Source: an uncultured Prevotellaceae bacterium | Lineage (GTDB): Bacteria > Bacteroidota > Bacteroidia > Bacteroidales > Bacteroidaceae | Assembly (NCBI GenBank): GCA_902800595.1 | Contig: CADCFA010000042.1 | Location: forward strand, 1-49,956 | Length of the DNA: 49,956 nucleotides | Reading direction: 5' to 3' | In this document: positions 17,939 to 25,166 of the stretch, piece after piece | Layout of the letters: the number at the start of each line of letters is the position of its first letter | Numbering within the stretch: the first letter of the stretch is position 1 | The notes under the pieces: generated by a model | What the model saw: the letters and a program-made list of their open reading frames with translations, nothing else | The model's database searches: none | What the model was told of the DNA's origin: nothing | Translations under genes and position numbers: made by a program

Positions 17939-18994
17939 TTATTCACTTCTTTGCTGAAGGGCGTTCAACGTATTTTGATTATATTGTTCAACGGCTTGGG
18001 CTTCTGTACCATGGAGATAATCTTGCAAGCTGTCTGTTAAAACTTTAATATCACCTTCTTGTTGCAAAGGTTGGCTTACTACTCCAACAAGTCTATTAAA
18101 TTGTTCCTGAGGCAACTGAGACATGTCACTATAATTTATATTACCATTGGAGCAAGCCGTGAGCAAAGCCATTAACAATAACGCAATTGTTGGAGTTGCT
18201 ATGAAATCTACTTTACCAGGGCTATTCAGGTTCATTGACAGATGAATTTCATCTGTATTTACACCTAAATCATATCGTTCTGAAAGTTTCTTTAATGTCC
18301 TCATTAAAGTGTCACCCATTCCAAAGAACTGATCTGCTGAGACTTGTTCAGAGTTGATGGCAAGAACATAATGGCAGGCATCTCCTATCATAAAACAACT
18401 TCCATAGTTGCGCTCCAAATATTCTGAGTATTTGCTGATATTTGCTAATGCCTGATGTGCACCTAATGCACGGTATAGCCCAGGTTCCAACCTATTCTTT
18501 GGTATCTGGTTTACCCAGCGAACGCTACGTACAACAGGATAAATATGGGTTATGTCACCTTCTGTTAAAGGGAAATCATCTGTCAATATACCTATGCTGA
18601 TGTATGAGGCCCCCTCATCTGGAATTAGCACCATATCGCCAGCCTTCATCTTGAAACAAAAATTGAAGAGCTGCTTGGCACGAGTACCCACAACTATTGG
18701 CGATTCCAATAATTCACCAGCTAAACCACGTAGAGGGTGTTGTGGGTTTTCTACGATTGATTGCATATGAGACTGAATAGCCTGCAATGCAACATTATCC
18801 GCATTGTTATTACGCAGATATAAAATATAGTCGTTGGTTATGTAAGGCAACTGTAAAGCTACAACACCACGTCGTAAAAATGGCGTATAATGATTTCCAT
18901 TGGATGTACGAACCATCCAATAGTCACGCTCTGGCTGCAAATTTACGTTTTCAGCCAAGCTATCCAACAGTTGTTTCAAATTATTCTCGTCCAT
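17939..18994 (-). CDS. PUA/EVE-like N-terminal protein with a possible membrane segment
   Basis: 351 residues. Residues about 90-170 (RGLAGELLESP, AGDMVLIPDEGASYISIGIL, SVRWVNQIP) have the strand order and the GDMVLIP and VRWV features of PUA/EVE-like domains, which also form the N-terminal recognition part of some Mrr-type restriction enzymes; a modified-base or nucleotide binding role is inferred. Residues about 265-282 (IATPTIALLLMALLTA) could be a membrane segment. The last 60 residues are polar and Gln-rich. It overlaps the upstream membrane gene by 14 bp. Probably the sensor part of the operon. Confidence 0.5.
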   Translation of the reverse strand: MDENNLKQLLDSLAENVNLQPERDYWMVRTSNGNHYTPFLRRGVVALQLPYITNDYILYLRNNNADNVALQAIQSHMQSIVENPQHPLRGLAGELLESPIVVGTRAKQLFNFCFKMKAGDMVLIPDEGASYISIGILTDDFPLTEGDITHIYPVVRSVRWVNQIPKNRLEPGLYRALGAHQALANISKYSEYLERNYGSCFMIGDACHYVLAINSEQVSADQFFGMGDTLMRTLKKLSERYDLGVNTDEIHLSMNLNSPGKVDFIATPTIALLLMALLTACSNGNINYSDMSQLPQEQFNRLVGVVSQPLQQEGDIKVLTDSLQDYLHGTEAQAVEQYNQNTLNALQQRSE

Positions 18995-19760
18995 AAGGTA
19001 TACATGATATATAGTGATATGTCTTTCTTTCGCTCTTATTTACATAGCCTATCTGAAGCTGCACCATGTCATCGCTAAAGTAATTCGGCAGTACAAAGGA
19101 GTTTGCCCCACTTTTTGGAATATATGACTGCTGATAAAGAATACTATCTGTATCTGTACGAACAATTCTCACCAACAATGAGTTCTCCTTCTTGAACGAT
19201 GCTTCTTCATCAATAACAACACCAACGTTAACATAAGAGTTTCCAGAGAAAACAGGCTTTATAAAGTTCATTTCATCTCGTGAAACCTCAAATGAATCAA
19301 CAGAGTATTCCTCCTTACTGCGAGCACTCATATTACTTACACGAAATATCTGAGCCTCTATCTTTTTCTTCAATTCTCCCAATAGTGCATCCAATGTATC
19401 TGAACGACCAAGTACTTTATCGTATGTCGATGATTCGTTGGCCAACGTAGAAATTGCATCCTTTTGTTTCTCCAATTCTTTTATGATCAATTCTGGATAA
19501 TCTCCTTTAGCCAGTTTCTCATCTATACTACGATTATAATTGGCGGCCACAACCATTTCTTCTAGTGATGTCCGTATCTGATTCCGGTGAATAAGAAGCA
19601 TGACAGACCAACCCACAAAGCAAACTAGGCCCAAGCCAAATAGAATCTTCAGCCAAGGTTTTAGAGATTGCTTGCCTAATAGAATAGTATACATATATCC
19701 AATCACCATGACAAAAGCAACTACATGTGAGAAAGTTACATTCTGAAGAAACTCCGTCAT
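18981..19760 (-). CDS. Two-pass membrane protein with coiled coil and beta-rich domain
   Basis: 259 residues. Two membrane helices lie near residues 10-27 (VVAFVMVIGYMYTILLG) and 36-56 (WLKILFGLGLVCFVGWSVML). A coiled-coil stretch follows (about 80-130, ELIIKELEKQKDAISTLANE), then a beta-rich C-terminal half (SLLVRIVRTDTDSILYQQSY). No family recognised. It overlaps the 94-residue membrane gene before it by 4 bp (ATGA) and the PUA-like gene after it by 14 bp, so all three are translationally coupled and likely form one membrane complex. Confidence 0.6.
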   Translation of the reverse strand: MTEFLQNVTFSHVVAFVMVIGYMYTILLGKQSLKPWLKILFGLGLVCFVGWSVMLLIHRNQIRTSLEEMVVAANYNRSIDEKLAKGDYPELIIKELEKQKDAISTLANESSTYDKVLGRSDTLDALLGELKKKIEAQIFRVSNMSARSKEEYSVDSFEVSRDEMNFIKPVFSGNSYVNVGVVIDEEASFKKENSLLVRIVRTDTDSILYQQSYIPKSGANSFVLPNYFSDDMVQLQIGYVNKSERKTYHYISCIPYGRE

Positions 19761-20041
19761 TCGTGTTTTGTTGTCTTATTATATATGGCACCTATCGTTG
19801 TACTCCATGCTAACCCAGAACTCGCCTGAGCTAATATCCCTTGCGGATTTATAATGAGCAGAACAAAGAATGCCCCAATGATCGGCAGTATAATGTACTC
19901 CGCTTTTTCATATGTCTCATGCCGGCAGCCAGTAAACCCTGTGATAAATTTCTCTAATTTTTCAGTAGGCAATTTCTCTCGTAAGAATACCTGAGCAAAA
20001 CAAGCCCCACAGAGAATGATTATGAAATTCAGTATATACAT
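19757..20041 (-). CDS. Small two-pass membrane protein
   Basis: 94 residues with membrane helices at about 2-18 (YILNFIIILCGACFAQV) and 49-66 (YIILPIIGAFFVLLIINP), separated by a charged loop containing GCRHETYEK, and an alanine-rich tail. No family recognised. It overlaps the next gene by ATGA and starts 31 bp after the VKHDR-family gene. Its position suggests it is a membrane partner of the 259-residue protein. Confidence 0.6.
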   Translation of the reverse strand: MYILNFIIILCGACFAQVFLREKLPTEKLEKFITGFTGCRHETYEKAEYIILPIIGAFFVLLIINPQGILAQASSGLAWSTTIGAIYNKTTKHE

Positions 20042-20072
20042 TGTAATAGGACAACTCCTTGTTTATACTATA

Positions 20073-20999
20073 TTAGTATTGATTCTTATTCAAAACAGCT
20101 TCGATAACCATCTCATTATAAGCCTTTCTCATTTCAGAGCTATGCTGCAATAAAGTTTCGCGATATACTTTATTCTTGGTCTCTTGTACCGATTCTACAA
20201 GTATCTGTTTCTTTTCTAATTCCAAAGTATCAAACTGGTCCAATTTTTCTATACCTGCTTTCTTTAGCAACAAGACAAGGCTTTTTTCATTGGTTTCTTT
20301 GTCTATTGTCAATAGTACATTTTTTAAAGCCTGATTTGTTTCATCAGTATGTTTGATGATATAAATACACTCATCATAATCAGGCTTCTTCTGATATGCT
20401 TTTCGTATTGACTTATCTTCTGATTCAGGGCTAACCTTAACTGAAAACAGTTCGGAACCAAGCCCCCAGTCTATATTACTGCCTTTTAAATCAGAAAGAT
20501 TCGAAAAATGTGTATCACGATAATATATATTGATGATATAAAGAGCCCCCATAGCTAGCAAAAGGTTCCTCAGATTACCACTTTTCAGATTGTGAACTCT
20601 ATCATGCTTCACTGCCTGATAGGCTTTCTGCCAGTCCGAAGAGCTTGTTCCTCGCTTATACGATTTGTATAATGGGCGTAGCACCCTATTACTTTCGTCC
20701 TGCAAATAGAAACTAGAGGCTGTCACATAAATGGTTTTCTTACTTATCACCCACTTCGACTCCAACAAACCGAAGCAATCTGTATCAAAATAGAGATCTT
20801 TCCCTCCTGGTTTAGTCCCACCATTAGCATGATATAGAACCTTTACCAAAGCTTCTGCCTCTATGGATGCACGAACAAGTAAATCGCTTATTCGTTCTGA
20901 ATAGACTTTTAACTGATCGTCGCAAACATGAATACAATCTGCAAGAGCTAGCGTTTCATATTCAAGACGTTTGTATGCATTCCAGAAATATTGATCCAT
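20073..20999 (-). CDS. VKHDR-family protein (HEPN-like helical), first gene of a five-gene run
   Basis: 308 residues. It shares with the protein at 1686-2468 the order: helix DLLVRASIEAEALVKVLY, ANGGTKP, a variable stretch, LRPLYKS, then WQKAYQAVKHDRVHNLKSGN and the hydrophobic helix LLLAMGALYIINIYY. The C-terminal 110 residues (KHTDETNQALKNVLLTIDKE onwards, highly charged helices) are absent from the shorter relative. No signal peptide. VKHDR in a helical bundle resembles the HEPN motif position, but the function is unknown. It opens the operon containing two membrane proteins, a PUA-like protein and a HEPN RNase. Confidence 0.55.
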   Translation of the reverse strand: MDQYFWNAYKRLEYETLALADCIHVCDDQLKVYSERISDLLVRASIEAEALVKVLYHANGGTKPGGKDLYFDTDCFGLLESKWVISKKTIYVTASSFYLQDESNRVLRPLYKSYKRGTSSSDWQKAYQAVKHDRVHNLKSGNLRNLLLAMGALYIINIYYRDTHFSNLSDLKGSNIDWGLGSELFSVKVSPESEDKSIRKAYQKKPDYDECIYIIKHTDETNQALKNVLLTIDKETNEKSLVLLLKKAGIEKLDQFDTLELEKKQILVESVQETKNKVYRETLLQHSSEMRKAYNEMVIEAVLNKNQY

Positions 21000-21166
21000 A
21001 ATAATAGAACTGCAATCAGAAAAGGATGTACCCTACATTCAAAAATCTGTTTGTTAAACTTTGTTTAGAAGTGTATATTATTGTTTCCTGCATAATCACT
21101 AGTTTTTTCTTGAGGAAAGCGACAAAGTCGATGAGGTTTACCAACTAGTGAACATGCGATTTCTTA

Positions 21167-21505
21167 CTATCCAATACTATCGTATAGCATACCCATTTTT
21201 TCTTCCATAACACGTTTCATATAATTCAAAATACTATTGTGTAAATTTGATAGCAAAGAGAAATAAGAATCATCTGCTATATTATAGGCATAATAGGTCG
21301 CAAATCGATCTTTCAAATCATAAAGATCAATCTTAAAATAGTAATCATTTGTATCTATATTGAAAATTGACTGAAAAATAATAGAACCACCAGAAAGTAA
21401 TAAGCGATAGCTTGAATTACCATTGTCTTTCCAGTCACATCTATCCAAGTCTGTATAAGTAATCAACCTATGTACCAGACTTTCTAAATCAACGCGATTT
21501 GCCAT
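21167..21505 (-). CDS. Small hypothetical protein, second gene of a pair
   Basis: 112 residues starting MANRVDLESLVHRLITYTDL, an alpha/beta protein with no recognised family. Its start overlaps the end of the membrane-anchored gene by 17 bp, so the two are translationally coupled. The pair (membrane coiled coil plus small soluble protein) has the size and layout of a two-gene defence or toxin-antitoxin module, but nothing in either sequence proves this. Confidence 0.55.
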   Translation of the reverse strand: MANRVDLESLVHRLITYTDLDRCDWKDNGNSSYRLLLSGGSIIFQSIFNIDTNDYYFKIDLYDLKDRFATYYAYNIADDSYFSLLSNLHNSILNYMKRVMEEKMGMLYDSIG

Positions 21506-22001
21506 ATTCTTTTTGTTTTAAGTATGATTCCAACAACGTAAGATTATCTTTTAATGCCGACAAGTCAGTATTTATATCTTTTGGATTTATAGCGGTTCTA
21601 CCGTCTAAACATTTGTTGTATAACGTATCACAGTTAACAGGAATACTAGCTATAGAAATTGCGAAGTCTTTCCGTACCACACTACGATCTATCTTTTCTG
21701 CTAACGGTAAAAGAGTATCGCGAAGAAGCGAATATCTAAAGTGTGCAATTTCCCACTGCTTTTGTTTGAGAGCTTCCTGAATTTGTTCTATCAGCTTAAT
21801 AAGTTTTACCACATTTACAAGATTTAATGTATCCTGAATTTGCTGCTGAGTTGTAACTCTCACCTCGTCTATCTTTTGGATAGTTTCTTTTTTAACTTGT
21901 GCTAATTCGCCATAGGTCTTCCATAACCCCCAAAGAGTAGCACCAGTACCAATAAAAGCAAAGGCATCTAATGCGATAGTTACAATAGCAGGATATTCCA
22001 T
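21489..22001 (-). CDS. Membrane-anchored coiled-coil protein
   Basis: 170 residues. The N-terminus has one membrane segment (about residues 5-26, AIVTIALDAFAFIGTGATLW), followed by a coiled coil (about 30-90, GELAQVKKETIQKIDEVRVT) and a helical C-terminal part. No family recognised. Many small membrane proteins with this plan sit in bacterial defence islands. The sequence between its start and 22211 holds only an IS66-like remnant and AT-rich DNA. Confidence 0.55.
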   Translation of the reverse strand: MEYPAIVTIALDAFAFIGTGATLWGLWKTYGELAQVKKETIQKIDEVRVTTQQQIQDTLNLVNVVKLIKLIEQIQEALKQKQWEIAHFRYSLLRDTLLPLAEKIDRSVVRKDFAISIASIPVNCDTLYNKCLDGRTAINPKDINTDLSALKDNLTLLESYLKQKEYGKSR

Positions 22002-22035
22002 GATATCATAAGCGCTCTATCTTTCCGTATTCCTT

Positions 22036-22075
22036 TAATTAACGATGGGCATCGGTAACTTATTCTTTCAATGAC
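22036..22075 (-). mobile_element. IS66 transposase 3'-end remnant
   Basis: On the minus strand AATAAGTTACCGATGCCCAT then CGTTAATTAA encodes NKLPMPIVN and stop, matching the LPMTIG ending of IS66 transposases found at 16450-16485. No further homology to IS66 was seen, so this is a small scar. Confidence 0.4.
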
Positions 22076-22211
22076 TTATACCAGTCTTTAATAGAATTCC
22101 CAAGTATTGAGCAAAAAAAACTTTTCCTAACGCAAGGTCATAATACATTAATTACCAATACGTTAGTTATACTTTTATTCTTTTATCTCAAATAAAAAGG
22201 GGTTGTTTGTC

Positions 22212-22475
22212 AGAACCGGTTCCCTTCTTTTGTTGCAAAAGTAAGATTTATTTTTGAATTTAGCAAAGATTTCAGCAAGTTTTTGCAGAAATCATTCAAA
22301 AATGTTCTTTATTTCAAGAAAGTTTTCCCAACCATCCAACCTTCCTTGTCGTAAGGCCACCAAGGCCTCCCCCTATATGGGGAGGATGCAACCTGAAAGT
22401 CGCAGAAACCGACGACTTCCAGCAGATTTTGGTAAGCCGGGACACGGCTTGTATTTTTTATCAGCTCGTTGAGCT
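22212..22475. repeat. Long direct repeat, copy 1 (about 264 bp)
   Basis: From AGAACCGGTTCCCTTC to CAGCTCGTTGAGCT this stretch matches 23270-23533 almost base for base. Inside are hairpins CCTCCCCCTATATGGGGAGG and AAGCCGGGACACGGCTT. No ORF is conserved. The two copies flank the RelE-like and AlbA_2 remnants. Confidence 0.85.
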
Positions 22476-22581
22476 GTATGATCTAATACCATGCTAAAAC
22501 ACCGAGGGGGATGCCGCGCGGCTGGGGGCGAGCAGCCACCAAAGAGCGAGGGTGGCGGGAGCGAGCTTCAGCGAGCGGGGG

Positions 22582-22725
22582 TTATTTCATGTTTTGAGCG
22601 CGACAAGCATCGACAATTGTAATGATATCATCTTCTACAACATAAGCGAAGTACCACTTGTCGGTATTTGCCATGTGACAGCCCTTCCATCGTGCTATAC
22701 TTCGTCATGGCTGCGCATATACCTC
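22582..22725 (-). pseudogene. RelE/ParE-like toxin remnant
   Basis: The 3' part (stop at 22582-22584) reads DKWYFAYVVEDDIITIVDAC then RAQNMK, the ending of RelE/ParE-family toxins (a strand, an acidic turn, then VxDACxxxxM). The part just before, MTKYSTMEGLSHGKY, lies in a different frame. Only about 45 codons are left, and no start or partner antitoxin is seen. GC-rich repetitive sequence lies just downstream (22500-22580). Confidence 0.5.
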
Positions 22726-22726
22726 C

Positions 22727-23116
22727 CTAACCATCTGATGCAACTGTTCTAATTACTTGTTCATGACTTGCTTCAATATGTAGGAGTAATAATTTATCTG
22801 TCTTTCCAGTTTTGTTGGTTACAGTTAGGAACTCCTCGTGATACTGCGGCATAGGAATACAGGTATCCTTGGGAGCTGAGACCAAATCATTTACCTGGTC
22901 TGAACTTAAAGCACTTAAACCTTCGATTGCCTTTTTCTTATCATCAACACCTATTACTATTGTTCCTCCTTCAGCATTGGCAAATGCAGAAATTATGGGA
23001 GCTAAGTCGCCAGGCTTTATCCTTGATGACTTTCTATCAAACAACTTATTCTCTGACTCATTGACGATATAGTCTAGGGTCAGAAACGGTTGATATGTTG
23101 ATCGTATTGTATCCAT
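22727..23116 (-). pseudogene. AlbA_2 (Schlafen-type) DNA-binding protein, truncated
   Basis: 129 residues starting at ATG 23116. ESENKLFDRKSSRIKPGDLA followed by ISAFANAEGGTIVIGVDDKK is the classic AlbA_2 signature (E..x.FK.S......I..FANx.GGxIxIGV.D). Intact family members have about 380-480 residues with a C-terminal helix-turn-helix; this one stops soon after the domain (VIRTVASDG, stop at 22727), where the RelE-like remnant begins. It is probably the N-terminal piece of a larger gene cut by recombination between repeats. Confidence 0.75.
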
Positions 23117-23120
23117 TTTT

Positions 23121-23176
23121 ACTCTCCAGTTACTCTCCAGTTACTCTCCAATTACTCTCCAATTACTCTCCAAATT
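23121..23176 (-). repeat. 11-bp tandem repeat directly upstream of the AlbA_2 start
   Basis: Five units of ACTCTCCAGTT/ACTCTCCAATT end 4 bp before the start codon. On the coding (minus) strand each unit reads AACTGGAGAGT or AATTGGAGAGT, so the leader contains repeated GGAGAG, a Shine-Dalgarno-like sequence, each followed by TAA. Copy-number change would move or remove ribosome-binding sequences. Confidence 0.8.
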
Positions 23177-23269
23177 CCATCACACTTTTCTACTTAGAGG
23201 GTGACTAGGGAGTGGATTGTAGCTTATCGTGGTGCCTTTGTGCTGTTGCACTAAAGATGCGTTTGCTTA

Positions 23270-23533
23270 GAACCAGTTCCCTTCTTTTGAGGCAAAAGTA
23301 CGATATATTTTTGGATTTAGCAAAGATTTCAGCAAGTTTTTGCAGAAATCATTCAAAAATGTTCTTTATTTCAAGAAAGTTTTCCCAACCATCCAACCTT
23401 CCTTGTCGTAAGGCCACCAAGGCCTCCCCCTATATGGGGAGGATGCAACCTGAAAGTCGCAGAAACCGACGACTTTCAGCAGATTTTATTAAGCCGGGAC
23501 ACGGCTTGAGTTTTTTATCATAACAGCTCGTTG
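23270..23533. repeat. Long direct repeat, copy 2 (about 264 bp)
   Basis: Near-identical to 22212-22475. Small differences are at the two ends (for example GATATATTTTTGGATT versus GATTTATTTTTGAATT). It lies just after the rfbC stop on the minus strand, so it marks the boundary between the accessory DNA and the polysaccharide genes. Confidence 0.85.
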
Positions 23534-23552
23534 AGCTTCAGCGAGCAGAGGG

Positions 23553-24107
23553 CTAGTAGGTGAAGGGGGTGACGAAGTCTTTGAGGAGGGGGTGGCGGGT
23601 GTCTTTATCACTGAGGATGGCCTGGGCGGTGGGGATGCGCCAGTCGATGCCGAGGGTGTCGTCGAGGATGCTGATGCCGCCGTCGGCCTCAGGGTGGTAG
23701 AACTCGTCGCACTTGTATTGGAAGACGGCGGTCTCGCTGAGTACGGCGAAGCCGTGGGCGAAGCCCTTCGAGATGAAGAACTGGCGGTGGTTGTCTTCGG
23801 TGAGTTCAACGGCGACGTGCTGGCCGTAGGTCGGGGAGCCTTTACGGATGTCAACGGCTACGTCCAGGACGGCGCCTTTGACGCAACGAACGAGTTTGCT
23901 CTGGGTGAAGGGGGGACGTTGGAAATGCAAACCACGCATCACGCCGTAAGTGGATTTGCTTTCATTATCCTGGACGAAGACGATCTTTCCGATTTTTTCA
24001 TCGAATTCCCGCTGAGAGAAGGATTCGAAGAAATAGCCGCGCGCATCTTCAAAGATACGGGGCTCTATGATATAAAGACCTTCTATTTTTGTTTCGATTA
24101 CATTCAT
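23553..24107 (-). CDS. rfbC: dTDP-4-dehydrorhamnose 3,5-epimerase
   Basis: 184 residues, the usual RfbC length. It catalyses epimerisation of dTDP-4-keto-6-deoxyglucose at C3 and C5 on the way to dTDP-L-rhamnose. Recognisable motifs are RIFEDARGYFFESF near the start, FVQDNESKSTYGVMRGLHFQ (catalytic His in RGLHFQ), LDVAVDIRKGSPTYG, and FISKGFAHGFAVLS (FxHGF). It overlaps the wzz-like gene by 4 bp (ATGA) and is therefore in its operon. GC content is clearly higher than in the accessory DNA directly downstream. rfbA, rfbB and rfbD are not in the window. Confidence 0.95.
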   Translation of the reverse strand: MNVIETKIEGLYIIEPRIFEDARGYFFESFSQREFDEKIGKIVFVQDNESKSTYGVMRGLHFQRPPFTQSKLVRCVKGAVLDVAVDIRKGSPTYGQHVAVELTEDNHRQFFISKGFAHGFAVLSETAVFQYKCDEFYHPEADGGISILDDTLGIDWRIPTAQAILSDKDTRHPLLKDFVTPFTY

Positions 24108-25165
24108 GACAGGCCGAGGAGGGGTTTGAGCTGGTTCTCTTTGTAGAGGGCGTAGATAGTGGTGCCGAGGAGGGCCAGGAAGAGGCAGACCAGGGTGATC
24201 AGCGGCTTCTTGGGCCCCGCGGGACCTAAGGGGACGGTGGCTGACTGGATGGTGGTGAAGGAGGGAGTCTCCTTCTGCACCAACGCCTTGGCCGCCAGCA
24301 CCTGGGCACTGGTGGCGGTGAAGTTGTTGTACTGCAACTGCATCTCGTTCTCCAGGTCGTTCCGCTTCTGTTGGGCTGTAAGCAACACCATATCCTGGTT
24401 AGCATCCATAAATTCCGCATAGAGAGCACGGGCACGCTCATAATCTTTCTTCGCCTGACGGTTCAGCTTCTGGGCATACTCCAGGTCGTAACGCGCCTTC
24501 TGGGTGCGGTAACCAGTCAGGAAGTCCTGCAGGCGGTTTCTTACCGAGTCGGCCAACTGGGCGGCTACATAGGGATCCTGCATCGTGACATCGATGGTGA
24601 TCAGGTTGGTCTTCTTGTCGATCTCACACTTCACATGCTTGATGGCTAAGCCCGCAATACGTGCCTGCTCACCGGTGAGCTCGAAGGTGTTGACGATGGT
24701 ATCGGGCTTGAGCGCCGGGGCTCTCAGACCGAACCAGTCCTCCCACCAGGGCACACGCCACTCATACTTCAGGTAGTCATAATAGGTCATCGCCTTCTTG
24801 TCGCCCTTCCGCTTCACTTTGATGGGGAAGAGGGAGGTCTTGAAATCGACACTCTTCATCAGGTCGGGATAGATGGTCGGCTTGATGGCATCACCACCCT
24901 GCGAACCACCACCGAGACTCACGCCAAAGGTAGATGCCAGAGAGGCCAAACCACCCATGCTGCTGCCACCTCCTGTCTCCGGTGCCAACAGGATCTTACA
25001 ATTGTAGGTCTTCGGAATGGAAAAGCCAATGATAATCGCCAGCACAAACGCGATGCCCAGCGTCTTCAAATAGAGCTTCTTATATTTCTTGATCGCCTGC
25101 CAGATGGCACCGAAGTCGATCGCTGCTTCCTGGGGCTGCTGTATTCCTTTCTGATTCTCTTCCAT
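24104..25165 (-). CDS. Wzz/chain-length determinant-type inner-membrane protein
   Basis: 353 residues from the ATG at 25165; a TTG at 25201 would overlap the upstream gene. The N-terminal membrane segment (TLGIAFVLAIIIGFSIP) follows a cytoplasmic stretch. A periplasmic domain with a long coiled coil (ARYDLEYAQKLNRQAKKDYE onwards) and a C-terminal membrane segment with the preceding proline-rich PLGPAGPKKPLITLVCLFLA complete the Wzz plan. There is no cytoplasmic kinase domain, so it is the Wzz or co-polymerase type. It sets polysaccharide chain length together with the exporter gene, whose stop it follows by 1 bp. Confidence 0.9.
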   Translation of the reverse strand: MEENQKGIQQPQEAAIDFGAIWQAIKKYKKLYLKTLGIAFVLAIIIGFSIPKTYNCKILLAPETGGGSSMGGLASLASTFGVSLGGGSQGGDAIKPTIYPDLMKSVDFKTSLFPIKVKRKGDKKAMTYYDYLKYEWRVPWWEDWFGLRAPALKPDTIVNTFELTGEQARIAGLAIKHVKCEIDKKTNLITIDVTMQDPYVAAQLADSVRNRLQDFLTGYRTQKARYDLEYAQKLNRQAKKDYERARALYAEFMDANQDMVLLTAQQKRNDLENEMQLQYNNFTATSAQVLAAKALVQKETPSFTTIQSATVPLGPAGPKKPLITLVCLFLALLGTTIYALYKENQLKPLLGLS

Positions 25166-25166
25166 A

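Noticed and set aside
16463-22068. Near-identical 27-bp sequences at 16463-16489 and 22042-22068 as possible attachment sites flanking a mobile island.
   Set aside because: Both are the reverse complement of the LPMTIG-coding end of IS66 transposases, so they are IS66 remnants.
23121-23176. Tandem repeat as a CRISPR array.
   Set aside because: 11-bp units without spacers; no cas genes in the window.
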